Part shown: one piece after another, positions 10,890 to 21,424 of the stretch
How the letters are laid out: each line of letters starts with the position of its first letter
How positions within the stretch are numbered: position 1 is the first letter of the stretch
NCBI RefSeq assembly: GCF_030272615.1
Contig: NC_081414.1
Location: forward strand, 5,589,001 to 5,653,000
DNA from: Cryptomeria japonica
Lineage: Eukaryota > Streptophyta > Pinopsida > Cupressales > Cupressaceae
Reading direction: 5' to 3'
DNA length: 64,000 nucleotides
Made by a program: the position numbers and the translations under genes
Notes under the pieces: generated by a model
What the model saw: the letters and a program-made list of their open reading frames with translations, nothing else
What the model was told of the DNA's origin: nothing
The model's database searches: none

Positions 10890-11831
10890 TGTAACAAACC
10901 CTAATTAGGGTTTAGGTGTCATGATCTTGACCGTTGATCTGCTTTTTGATCTGGACCATTCATTGTAATTGAAGATGCTATTTATACCCTCATTTCATTT
11001 CATTTTATCATCAGATATTAGAAGAAGATTAGATTATTGATGTATTAGAGAGATTAGAGTTTAGAAGCAATTTACTTTTGTAGCAAGATTGAGCTTGGAG
11101 AAAGGAATTCAAACAATTGTTGTACATGATGGCTTTGAGATCAATAAAATATTGAAGTTATGGTGTTTTGTTGCAATTCTCTTGGTTATCTTCATGGTTG
11201 TTCATTTTCCTTGAATCATTCTCAATCGAAGTAGTGTGTTAATTCGAAGGACAAAGTGTTGGACTTGACCTTTGGTAGGATTCGTTTTCCAAACCACTAG
11301 CTTCTTGCTGATTGTAGGAACGCCTTGCGTGGTCGACTGGAGATATTGGAATCACTCAAACCTTCAATCATTGTTGTATTTTGGATATGTACCTTCGTGG
11401 TAGTGTCTTTGATCTTTGATGTATTGAAAAATCATTTGTTACCTTAGAAGATCGCATCAATTTCAATTGAGTTGTTAATTTATGGCAAAATTGAAGTTGG
11501 TAGAATCTCACCAAGTCTTGTCCACATCAAATCATTCTTAAGGTTAGACTAGATTAGACCTCTTGCCAACCCTATCCTTTTGTTATTTTTTTGGAAAAGC
11601 TTGTTTAGTTTAGCAAAATCTTCGGCAACGTAAGGCCCCTTGATGACACAGCAATCACAACGACCACTGGTGCTTATCCACACGTAGAGACCCTACTAAA
11701 AGAACATTGGAGTCATCCTAACTGATCCTTCTTGCGAAATCTTCAGCAGTTAGCGACTTTATTCAAGAGAGGATAAGATGCCTGTCGGTATTTTATTCTG
11801 TGTATGATTGTGTACAAAATACACGTCAACA
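10890..11831 (+). repeat. LTR (942 bp) of the 1,070-aa-ORF element
   Basis: It starts TGTAACAAACCCTAATTAGG and ends ACACGTCAACA (TG...CA). It contains a TATA-like TTTATA at 10981 and a telobox-like AACCCTAA at the start, as plant promoters often do. The LTR at 24211-25125 has the same start, the same TATA zone, the shared 'cgtggtcgactg / cgtagtcgactg' and 'ccttagaagatcgca' blocks, and the same end. No matching 5' LTR was found upstream of the ORF. It could be the 3' LTR of the intact copy, or a shared LTR between this copy and the decayed one that follows. Confidence 0.7.
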
Positions 11832-12048
11832 AAACGTTAGAGTGAAAGGCTAACAAATAATCATTAAAAGGTAATCAACATCTTTAGATTTGAAACAACA
11901 AGGCATTCTAGGGATGGAGACCTATCAGATGTATCCGATAATAATCATGCATGCATACCATAAGGTGAATAATCACTCATCACAGAATAGCTTATCTCTC
12001 TACGCTTAACCTGCCGATAGAGTCGGTTAGCAAAACCAATATATCTAG

Positions 12049-12714
12049 TGGCAACACTTACAATTTCACTCTATCATAAATAATGGATTCTGGTATTTGC
12101 TTGTGCCCAGAAAATGTGAGATCTCTTTTGAAGGAGAGATATCTAAGAAACGTTGGTTGGTAATTCTGAGGTCGGAGGATGATTTCGTCATTCATGCGAC
12201 CAAGAGGATTCTGGGAAATGAGCTTATGAACACGGAGCATAGGAAACGAGTCAATAGTGACATCCCTACGGGGTTTGCAGCCATATTACTCACAAAGGGA
12301 GAGGATAAGGCAGATACAGCCTCATTGTGTGGGTTAATATTCAATAACGAATACCTAGTAAATCTAGAGCTGGTTATTAAATGTGTTGATGAGAATCTAT
12401 GTATCCCTTATCCGGAAGATTATGTCAGAGCTTTGGAGGCCATAGATAAAGAAGAATCACTCAAAATAGATTTCAAGAGGCCCATTCTTATCAAGGATCA
12501 GAAATCCTTTCTGCAACGGCAAACAGATATAACAAGGAATATTACATTCCTTAAACAATGGCTTGGTGTGGTAAAAGAGCCAAAACGGGATTGGTGGGTA
12601 AACTATATGATTGATGAGGGTTGGACCCTCTTACAAGCCGAAAACCCCATTGACATGGGGGCTGAGGAGGCACAGGCTTCTAGCATGGAAGCCGCAAATG
12701 ATAATGATGAATAA
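12049..12714 (+). CDS. Unrecognised ORF, about 221 codons, no ATG at its start
   Basis: The frame is open from the stop at 12046 to TGA at 12712. It starts WQHLQFHSIINNGFWYLL and lacks a Met near its beginning, so it may be an exon, a decayed gene or part of a longer polyprotein. The product is acidic at the end (EAANDNDE) with balanced, protein-like composition (for example DWWVNYMIDEGWTLLQAENP). No motif of a known family is visible. It lies between the LTR ending at 11831 and the start of the decayed second gene copy (13255), where an internal leader of that element would be. Real translation is uncertain. Confidence 0.35.
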   Translation, partial: WQHLQFHSIINNGFWYLLVPRKCEISFEGEISKKRWLVILRSEDDFVIHATKRILGNELMNTEHRKRVNSDIPTGFAAILLTKGEDKADTASLCGLIFNNEYLVNLELVIKCVDENLCIPYPEDYVRALEAIDKEESLKIDFKRPILIKDQKSFLQRQTDITRNITFLKQWLGVVKEPKRDWWVNYMIDEGWTLLQAENPIDMGAEEAQASSMEAANDNDE

Positions 12715-13254
12715 GGAAATCTCCATAACAAAGTTTTCTCTGTATGCGGATATAATTACTCTAATACATAGGGAAGAAGGATCTATAGATAGTAAACATC
12801 ACACATAGAACTGATTATGAATGCATTTTGACAAAAGGGTTGATTGGGACAAGAAATATACTCAGAAACGTATGGCTCTGTTATAATATAGATAAATAAG
12901 GGCAAGGCCACTGATATGGTTTCATTTACAGACATATATGTACTGAAATAGCGTAGTTTAGAATCAAAATATATCTTTCCGTAAGGCATATAATATAACG
13001 ATGATTTCTTATATTAGCATCTCAGACATGATTAAACAGGTATGACCTAAGGCCACTCTGATACATCTATCTTCAGGGTGTAGAGCCAGGAAGTATCTTC
13101 GTAACACTTGCATATTTGGCTTAATTTTCATTATATCATTTATAGTAAGAGACTTTTGTGATTAGAATGCTAAGGTACTAACATGGATAACATGATAGAA
13201 GGAAATTCTGGTCATATGTAGGGATACATTTCACAAATGTTATTGTAACCTGGG
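12715..13254. other. AT-rich spacer without recognisable features
   Basis: There are no frames of note. This stretch probably belongs to the decayed second copy of the element, but it shows no similarity to the leader of the intact copy and has no hairpin motifs. Confidence 0.5.
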
Positions 13255-13499
13255 TAATCTTTCATATTATAGTCAACAATATGATCCTGGTGCTGACTCA
13301 ATATAAAAGAACATGATATACAAGAATAAGGAGTGCAGATGATGTATGATGGCGACCTTGAGAAATGCTTGGGCATCATCAACAATTATTGGATATCAAA
13401 GGCTACATCTCATCCCTCTAAGATGCCTAATAAGCTCCACCGAGTGGACTTCAAGGAGGAGTATGGTGACTTGATCACATTGCTCAATCGAATTATGGG
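13255..13499 (+). pseudogene. Decayed second copy of the 1,070-aa gene, 5' fragment
   Basis: From about 13340 the translation LEKCLGIINNYWISKA...LHRVDFKEEYGDLITLLNRIMG follows residues of the intact protein (DACLSIINKNWLLKS...HRIDFQEEYRDLITMLNRVTG). Weaker matches run back to about 13255 (QQYDPG versus RHYDPQ) with a deletion and a stop between. The region coding for the first ~85 residues is not recognisable. The fragment stops in mid-codon context at 13499, where a hAT transposon is inserted, and resumes at 21417. Confidence 0.75.
13492..13499. repeat. 8 bp target-site duplication ATTATGGG, left
   Basis: ATTATGGG here is repeated exactly at 21417-21424. Joining the flanks with one copy gives a continuous frame (NRIMG then SPQAS) that matches NRVTGASQAF of the intact gene. 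This shows the 8 bp were duplicated on insertion, the length typical of hAT elements. Confidence 0.93.
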
Positions 13500-13513
13500 C
13501 AGCGAAAACTTTA
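13500..13513 (+). repeat. hAT terminal inverted repeat, left
   Basis: CAGCGAAAACTTTA directly follows the target duplication. The CAGNG opening is the usual start of hAT termini. Confidence 0.8.
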
Positions 13514-13515
13514 GT

Positions 13516-13930
13516 GGCGAATATTCGCCAATTGGCGAATAGTTTGTATCAGCCATTTCAAAATTGGCGAATAAGTTGGACCAAATGGGGTGGTCGGATT
13601 GCCCAGACTTTATCAATTTTCGGTCAAATGCATTTCAATTCGCTTCATTTTTATTAAGTATTTGTAACGATTTAAAGATTTCGCCAATAGAGCATATGTT
13701 TTCACAACAGTCTATTTAATATTTTCGCCTACAATTTTGGAAGTGTGTCTTAATCCACCGCCATTGCCAATAGCCATCAATAGTTCAATTGGCATGAGGA
13801 CCCAATTCGCCTGGCATTTTCGGAAACGTGTCTTAATTCACCGCGATACTCACCAATACCATTAATCGTTCAATGTTGTGGGAGGATTGATTTCGCCAAT
13901 TCTATTATAAGTCCATCTCAATCGAAGGTC
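13516..13930. promoter_or_regulatory. Subterminal TTCGCC/GGCGAA repeats of the hAT element
   Basis: The hexamer GGCGAA or its complement TTCGCC recurs about eight times in 400 bp (for example at 13516, 13524, 13534, 13565, 13680, 13724, 13806 and 13893). The first three overlap as palindromes: GGCGAATATTCGCC (13516-13529) and ATTCGCCAATTGGCGAAT (13523-13540). Clusters of short motifs inside hAT ends are known transposase binding sites. A mutated set is present in the right arm near 20500-20720. Confidence 0.65.
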
Positions 13931-14305
13931 CATAATCGCCTAGGTAAATTACAACGTATATGTTTTGTCGAGGTTTGATTTGCCCTACATTTACATAAGA
14001 CGTGTTAGAATTAAGTGGGATTCACCAAATATTTGTATAACATTTAAAATTCCCTCTAAATTCGTCAAATATTGATTGGTATAAGATTGTATCAAAGATC
14101 AGATTTATTTTCACACAATTTGGTCGATTCTGAACTCTCAATTTGGATCAATAGCCAAGTTACAGACCAAGAGCAATCATTGCTACATTGCCAACTACTA
14201 TTGCTACTCGCTGAGATAATCAACTTGGTTGCCAATGTCGTAGATGATGATGATGCACGAAAGGGGAAAAGAAAATCCAAATCAACAATGGGTCAGGAGT
14301 GGGAG

Positions 14306-16600
14306 ATGGCGAGGCATATTCAAATTGATTGAGTGTCAAAGTATCCATTCATTGAACCAGTGGAGAATCCAAAGAAAGGTCACCCTCCAATAGAATGCAG
14401 ATGTAAGATTTGTAGTTGGAAATATAAAAAGGAGAAGAGGTTGCACCTGAAGCTTGACACCATACAAAAGCCTATCGGCAAAGTTTACGAAAAACAAATC
14501 ATAGATGGAATTGAAAAATGAGTGATAAGATGAAAAACAAAGGAGCGTCAACATATTAAGTGTGCCTTAGAATATAATGTGCATTTGAAAAGACAGGCAA
14601 AGCTTGTTGAATGTGGAGGTTCTCTTGAAGCTATTTTTGGAAAGGAAATGGCAGTAGCACAAATGGGAAAAACTGTTAAGTGTTGTTTTTTATATTTTGA
14701 CCAAAAGGCGTCCTATGACAGACTACCCAGAAATTAGTATTTTATTATACTTTTTGGGCGTTCCTAATTTTCCTAACAATCATTGGTCAGTAATTAGTGG
14801 ATAGGAATGGGCAAGTTGTCTTGCTAAAGTTGAAAAACAAGATATAAAGGAAAAATTAAGAGCCAAACTTTATTACATTATCTTTGGACGAAGTTACAGC
14901 AATAGATAATATGTCCAGGGTATGTATACATGTTTATATTGTACATAATCATGTCTACCAACCTCATCTACTATGTGCTTCTAAATTGAAGGAGAGTGCG
15001 ACAGCGGAGGTATGGATGACTTGACAATTGCAAAAAAGTTGGTATGTTTAGGAGCAAACGGAGCTTCAATAATGCAAGGTCATAGGAATGATCTTTGCAT
15101 AAAGCTACAAATTTCTTGTTTAACCTACATGACTACCATTCACTACATGGCCCAGAATGAATCTAGCTTTTGAAATTGTGAGCAAATATCCTCTACTAAC
15201 AAATGTTGAAAATTTAGTCAAAGAGCTCTACTCATACTTCTGTCAAAGTCCCAAACGGATTTTGGAATTTCAAAATTTTGCTGATGGAATAACTGATGGG
15301 AACAAGCTTCTTAAGGATGTCGATACCAGATGGATCTCCTTGCATGGACCAGCACATTAAGATTATTCAAAATATCGATCTTTGATTGAAATAACGTACG
15401 AACATCGCCACACAATAGACAAAGTTCCTGACCTGCTTTGTAGGTTAAGTGAGATATAGAGACAATTTTAACTTTAGCAAGTCTTCTCCCCATACTAGAG
15501 GAAATGAACCTTCTTACGAAAAAAACTCAAGAAAAAGCTATGTATATTGCAGAATATGCTAAGCTACGTAAAATGACATGCATGACCCTCAATAATCTCT
15601 ATCAATCACAAAAAACATTTGTAAATGAAATATTTGCTAGCTGACAGACAGTGACAAATTTGAACAATCCTAACAATTTTTTTCAATTTAATGTGAACAA
15701 AGAGTTGTGTGTCAATGTACATGGATTTGAGATACCAATACCTTGCCATGGTCACGAAACCAAGAAAGCGCCCTAAGAAGCAAGAAGTGTCACAGGGGAA
15801 GATTTTAACAAAATTGTTGAGTCTGTAATTGCAAGTCCAAAGAAAATCATCTCTTCTGTTTCCTCAAAAATTAGAAAACGATTCCCTTGTGATGAATTAC
15901 TTGAAGCCATGTCTATTGTGTTTCCTCAATTTTGGGAACTCAACAGTCCAGTTGATTATCATCAGAGGCTAATGACTTTGATAGGCCAGTTTTGCAAATC
16001 TGTAGAATTCAATGGACAAAGTATAGATGGAATTTTAAATGAAACTACTCTTAAAGAGCAATCAGCCCGTTTTGCAATAACTATGAAGCATCATTTTGAA
16101 CAATTGAAAAAAATGGAGAACCCCTTGGAAGAGCGATCAATAACAAAGGTTTGGACAAACCTAGGTTAGAGCAAATTTTTGCTCGATTAATGATTTATGT
16201 CAAAACATGATATTGAGTTCGATGGAGGATGAGAGAGTTTTCAATGCTTTGAGGTTCTTAAAATCAAAGATAAGAAACAAATTAGACAAGAATTTGGAAA
16301 ATTGCTTGCGGCTGTATACATCTAGGTATGATGTCTGAAGTTTTCCTTACGAAAAGGCACTGGGAATCTAGAAGTCCAAATGTGAAAGAAGAGGGTTGGA
16401 CAACACTTCAAACCAAAGTGGGACAATTGACAGTGACAGAATGAATGGCAATGACACAAGTATTAGTAGTTTTGAGATGCAGTTAAGCGGAAGTATGTAG
16501 AGTGAAGAAAACACAATCAAGAATCAAAGAAGCTCTCAATTTTATGATCAGGATAATGAGATGATTTAGCAAAATTTAAGAGATTTAGCACTAACAGTTA
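14306..16600 (+). pseudogene. hAT transposase (ZNF862-like), left arm, broken
   Basis: Starting at MARHIQID (14306), the translation follows the right-arm gene through frameshifts and stops, the first being TGA where the other arm has Trp (DWVS). Recognisable parts are the BED/TTF-type finger region (CRCKICSWKYKKEK, about 14395), the catalytic-core piece with GANGASIMQGHRND (about 15053-15090; the right arm reads GADGASVMQGHRND), a helical middle (MSIVFPQFWELNSPVDYHQR, 15909-16167) and the C-terminal dimerisation-like piece (LKSKIRNKLDKNLENCLRLY, about 16258-16320). The family cuts and pastes hAT elements. It lacks the first-exon region seen in the other arm and cannot encode a functional protein. 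Confidence 0.8.
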
Positions 16601-16768
16601 CCAGATAATTATTAAACTTTTATTGTATAATGTATTTCATCATTCATATTACAAAATCCTAAATGTGGTTGATAATATTTTATGTTTTCGTCAATGTCAT
16701 TTAATATTGATAATCAATTGCATTTTTCAATAATATCCTTTCCTGGTTGAATTTCAAGAGAACACAAT

Positions 16769-17018
16769 TTGTGAGCTCCCAACTAGCGAGGATGACTCCA
16801 AATGGATTTATTTGCTTCTACAATAATTACCAAAAACAAATACTGAAAGAAACTAGGGAATTGTTTAGTCCCACGCTTGGCCTCCATTCAAGATTATTCA
16901 ATTTACTGAAAGAACAATAATATGAATTTGAATTAACTCATGTAGCCTGCTCAAATCACCAAGTTACTGCTAAAAGATGTTGATTATAAAGTTTGCACGA
17001 GATTCAAACCTTCCCTTG
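16769..17018. other. Unique spacer at the centre of the inverted repeat
   Basis: This is 250 bp with no counterpart in either arm. The arms meet it at 'aacacaat' (left, ending 16768) and 'attgtgtt' (right, starting 17019). No gene or target-duplication-like signature was found in it. Confidence 0.7.
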
Positions 17019-17207
17019 ATTGTGTTATCTTGAAATTCAACCAGGAAAGGATTTTATTGAAAAATGCAATTGCATATCAATATTAAATGACATTGACGAA
17101 AATATAAAATATCATCAACCACATTTAAGATTTTGTAATATGAATGATGAAATACATTATACAGTAAAAGTTTAATAAATACCTAGTAACTGCTAGTGCT
17201 AAATCTC

Positions 17208-19921
17208 TTAAATTTGCCAAATCATCTCATCATCCCGATCATCAAATTGAGAGCATCCTTGGTTCTTGTCTGTGTTTTCTTCACTTTGCATAAATCCGCT
17301 TAACTGCATCCCAAAACTACTAATATATGTGTCACTATCAATTATAGCACTTTGGTTTGAAGTGTTGCCCAACCCTCTTCTTTCACATTTGGACTTCCAG
17401 ATTCCTAGTGCCCTTTCGTAAGGAAAGTTTTGGACATCATACCTAGATGTATACAACCGCAAGCAATTTTCTAAATTCTTGTCTAGTTTGTTTCTTATCT
17501 TTGATTTTAACAAACCCCAAAGCATTGAAAACTCTCTCATCCTCCACCGAACCTAATATCATGTTTTGACATAAATCACCAAGTTTGAAAAATTCTGATA
17601 TTGAAATAAGCAAAAGTTCGCTCTGACCTAAGTTTGTCCGATCCTTTGTTACTGATCCCTCTTCCAAGGGGTTCTCCATTTTTTTCACTTGTTCAAAATG
17701 ATGCCTCATAGTTATTGCAAAATAGACTGATTGCTCTCTAAGAATACTTTCATTTAAAATTTCATCTATACTTTGTCCATTGAATTCTACAGATTTGCAA
17801 AACTGGTCTATCAAAGTCATTAGCCTCTGACAATAATCAACTGGATTGTTGAGTTCCCAATATTGAGGAAACACAATAGACATGGCTTCAAGTAATTCAT
17901 CACAAGGGAATCGTTTTCTAATTTTTGAGGAAACAGAAGAGGTGATTTTCTTCAGACTTGCAATTACAGACTCAACAATCTTGCTAAAATCTTCTCTTGT
18001 GACACTTCTTGCTTCTTAGGGCGCTTTATTGGTTCCATGACTGTGGCAAGGTAGTGCATTGGTATCTCAAATCCACGTACACCGACACATAACTCCCTAT
18101 TTATATTAAACAAAAAAAAAATTGTTAGGATTGTTCAAATTTGTCACTATTTGTCAACTAGCAAATTTTTCATTTACAAATGTTTGTTGTGATTGACAGA
18201 GATTATCCAAAGCCTTGCATGTCATTTTACGTAGCTTAGCATATTCTGCAATATACATAGCTCTTTCTTGGGCTTTATTTGCAAGAAGGTTCATTTCCTC
18301 TAGCATGGGGAGAAGACCTACTAAAATTAAGATTGTTTCTATATCACTTAACCTACGAAGCAAGTCAGGAGTTGTCTATCGTGTAGCAATGTTCGTACGT
18401 TACTCCAATCAAGGATCAATATTCTAAATAAACTCGATATGTTGGTCCATGCAAGGAGATCCATCTGGTATCGACATCCTTAAAAAACTTGTTCCCATCA
18501 GTTATTCCATCGACACAATTTTGAAATTCCAAAAACCGTTTGGGACTTCAACATAAGTATGAGTAGAGCTCTTTGACTAAATCTTCAACATTTGTTACTA
18601 GAGGATACTTGCCCACAATTTTAAAAGCTAGATTCATTTTGTGGGCCATACAGTGAATGGCACTCATGTAGGGTGAACAAGAAGTTTGTAGCTTTATGCA
18701 AAAAATCGTTCCTATGACCTTGCATTACTGAAGCTCCATCCGCTCCTACACATACCAGTTTTTTTGTAATTGTCAAGTCATCTATACCTTCATATTCAAT
18801 TAATAAATCCTTAAATAGTTGAAATCGAGTTTCTATTGTCGCACTCTCCTTCAATTTAGAAACACATAGTAGATGAGGGTTGGCGGACATGATTTAGTAT
18901 AGTATAAACATGCATACATACCCAAGACAAATTATCTATTGCCGTAACTTTGTCCAAAGACAATGCAATAAAGTTTGACTCTTATTTTTTCCTTTATATC
19001 TTGTTTTTCAACCTCAGAAAGACAACTTGCCCATTGCCATCCACTACTTACTGACCAATGACTATTAGGAAAGTTAGAAACACGCAAAAAGTATAATAAA
19101 ATATTAATCTTTGGGTAGCCTATCATAGGACTCCCTCTGGTCAAAATATATAAAACAACACTTAAGTGAACAGTTTTTCCCAGTTGTGCTACTACCATTG
19201 CCTTTCCAAAAATAGGTTCAAGGGAACCTCCACATTCAGCAAGCTTTGCCTATCTTTTCAAATGCACATCATATTCTACAACACACTTAACATGTTGACA
19301 TTGCTCCTTTGTTTTCCATCTTATCACTGATTTTTCAATGCCATCTATGATTTGTTTTTCGTAAACTTTGCCGATATGTTTTTCTATGGTCTCAAGCTTC
19401 AGCTGCAAGCTCTTCTCCTTTTTATATTTACAACTACAAATCTTACACCTACATTCTATTGGAGGGTCACCTTTCTTTGGATTCTCCACTAGTTCAATGA
19501 ATGGATAATTTGACACCCAATCAATTTGAAAATGCCTCGCCATCTCCCACTCCTAACACGTTTTTTATTTGGATTTTATTTTCCCCTTTCATGCATCATA
19601 ATCATCATCTACAACATTGTCAACCAAATCGATTATCTCATTCCTACTACCCTAGGTATCTACCAGAACATCTTCTTCATTGTCATCTAAGATATCGCAT
19701 TGGCCGCTTTCTTCAATATTCAGTGTAAATTGTGAATCGGGTAGTTGGGATGATGTAACTTCATCTTTTTGACCGCAGACATTGCCAAAGTATGAAATTA
19801 AGGTTCTGAGTTTTGCTGGCCTCTCTTGGCCTTCACCACATTCAAGAGTCTTACCCTTCTTGTTTGACATATCCAATGAAATAAAGGCTTCAAAAAGACT
19901 ATCTACTTGTTTAAGAAACAA
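17208..19921 (-). pseudogene. hAT transposase (ZNF862-like), right arm, broken
   Basis: Read on the minus strand: a first acidic segment (19921-19652, MFLKQVDSLFEAF...) absent from the left arm; the zinc-finger segment from MARHFQIDWVSNYP (19543-19250) with C-x2-C and KHIGKVYEK; a segment 19198-18932; the core piece VGADGASVMQGHRND (about 18750); a helical piece 18363-18154; MSIVFPQYWELNNPVDYC (17883-17443); and, after a frameshift, the dimerisation-like end (SVEDERVFNALGF then LKSKIRNKLDKNLENCLRLY) to 17208. These are hallmarks of plant ZNF862/DUF4371-type hAT proteins. Several frameshifts disable it. A GTAAGT near 20055 (minus strand), to the 5' side of the acidic segment, may be an old splice donor. 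Confidence 0.8.
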
Positions 19922-20737
19922 TAATAGACTATAAGAATCATTGCCCCTAGGGACTAGAATCTAGATGTCTGAGGTCTCCTTACTCAATAAGAATTAACTA
20001 AAAATTGCAAACAGATTGAGATGAATAATATTATAACACTTCAAAAAAAATTATCACTTACTTTTAGATTCTAAGTGAGTAGCACTAGTAGTCAGCAATC
20101 CAACAATGGTTGTTCTTGGTCTATAACTTGGCTATTGATCCAAATTGAGAGCTTATAACCGACCAAATTGTGTAAAAAAAAATCAGATCTTTGATACAAT
20201 CTTATACCAATCCATATTTGGTGAATTCAGCGAGAAATTTAAATGGTATACAAATATTTGACGAATCCCACTTAATTCTAACACGTCTTATGTATGTGTA
20301 GGGCGAATCAAACCTCAACAAAACATACACATTGTAGTTTACCTAGGCGTTTATGGACCATTGATTGGGATGGACTTATAATAGAATTGGCAAAATCAAT
20401 CCTCCCACAACATTGAACAATTAATGGTATTGACAAATATTGCAGTGAATTAAAACACGCTTCTGAAAATGCCAGGGTGAATTAAAACATGCTTTCGAAA
20501 TTGCAGGCGAAAATATTTAATAGACCGTTGTGAAAATGTAGACTCTATTGGCAAAATCTTCAAATTGTTACAAGTAATTAATAAAAAATTAAGGCGAATT
20601 GAAATGCATTTGACCGAAAATTGACAAAATCGGGCCGATCCAACCACCCCATTCGGTCCAACTTATTCACCAATTTTGAAATGGCTAATACAAACTATTC
20701 GCCAATTGGCAAATATTCACCAATAAAATTTTTGCTG

Positions 20738-21416
20738 AAGCCAAGTCACCCCATGCGCCCACAACATTTTTGCAAACATCAAAAATTTGACACGAGGTCA
20801 CGAGTAACACCCATTTCACAACACTTCACCCCACACGCCCGCAACAATTTTGAAGCAATAATAAAAACTCTATGGGGACACGAGGTAAAGACATAAGGAT
20901 GAAAAAGGGCACATGCACTAAAAGAAGGGTTTAAAACCAAAAGGGGGCCACCCAATTAAACAAGTACAAAAGGAAACTTAGGGAAAATCATCAAAGATTT
21001 GCAATCGAATATTTAATGGGAACCAACTGATTATCGAAGGACTTTAAACACAGGGCCGGTCAACTTAATGAAATGAAACCCTCGAATGCACATGACCAAA
21101 AGGAGGTTCACCAACCGAATAAGTCACTGAGCAAAAAGAAATAAGGCCCACCACAATTTGATTCAAACACAAAACAAGGCAAATTTTCAAAATTTAACCC
21201 AACCAAGAAAAAAAAATCAAAGATACACCTTAATTTTTCTACAATTTTCACGCAATTGAAAAAAATTTCCTAACGGAATTTAATATTTTTTCCTTAAAAA
21301 CACAGACACAATCAAATCCAAAAACAGGAACAAGTAATAAAAAATCGCCAAAATAATGAAAGATTCGTCAAGATTTTACACCTTTACCAAGGGGGGGTTT
21401 CTTAAAGTTATCCATG
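20738..21416. other. Right terminal segment of the hAT element, single copy
   Basis: This runs from the inner terminus-like end (20737) to the outer right terminus. It has no gene and lacks the TTCGCC cluster. It ends TAAAGTTATCCATG, whose complement CATGGATAACTTTA pairs with the left terminus. It may be the original 3' end of the element. Confidence 0.6.
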
Positions 21417-21424
21417 ATTATGGG
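21417..21424. repeat. 8 bp target-site duplication ATTATGGG, right
   Basis: Exact repeat of 13492-13499. Downstream sequence continues the interrupted gene (SPQASYFETWIFYY). Confidence 0.93.

Larger units (their letters stand above)
13500..21416. mobile_element. hAT transposon with an inverted duplication, 7,917 bp
   Basis: The element is bounded by the 8 bp duplication ATTATGGG. Its ends are imperfect inverted repeats: CAGCGAAAACTTTA at 13500 and CATGGATAACTTTA read inward from 21416 (11 of 14 match). Most of the interior is two arms of one sequence in opposite orientation: 13500-16768 and, reversed, 20737-17019. They are separated by a 250 bp unique spacer, and an extra 679 bp (20738-21416) leads to the outer right terminus. 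Each arm carries a broken ZNF862-like transposase gene. The right arm ends at 20737 in its own terminus-like sequence CAGCAAAAATTTTA. The left arm lacks about 430 bp present in the right arm. The element interrupts an already decaying retroelement gene. Confidence 0.9.

Noticed and set aside
10890-10915. AACCCTAA / TTAGGG strings as telomeric repeat
   Set aside because: Only one unit is present at the start of each LTR; this is a telobox-like promoter word, not a telomere array.
20738-20745. Second independent hAT insertion ending at 20737 inside the first
   Set aside because: The 8 bp after 20737 (AAGCCAAG) have no direct repeat in or near the central spacer, so no separate target duplication supports it.
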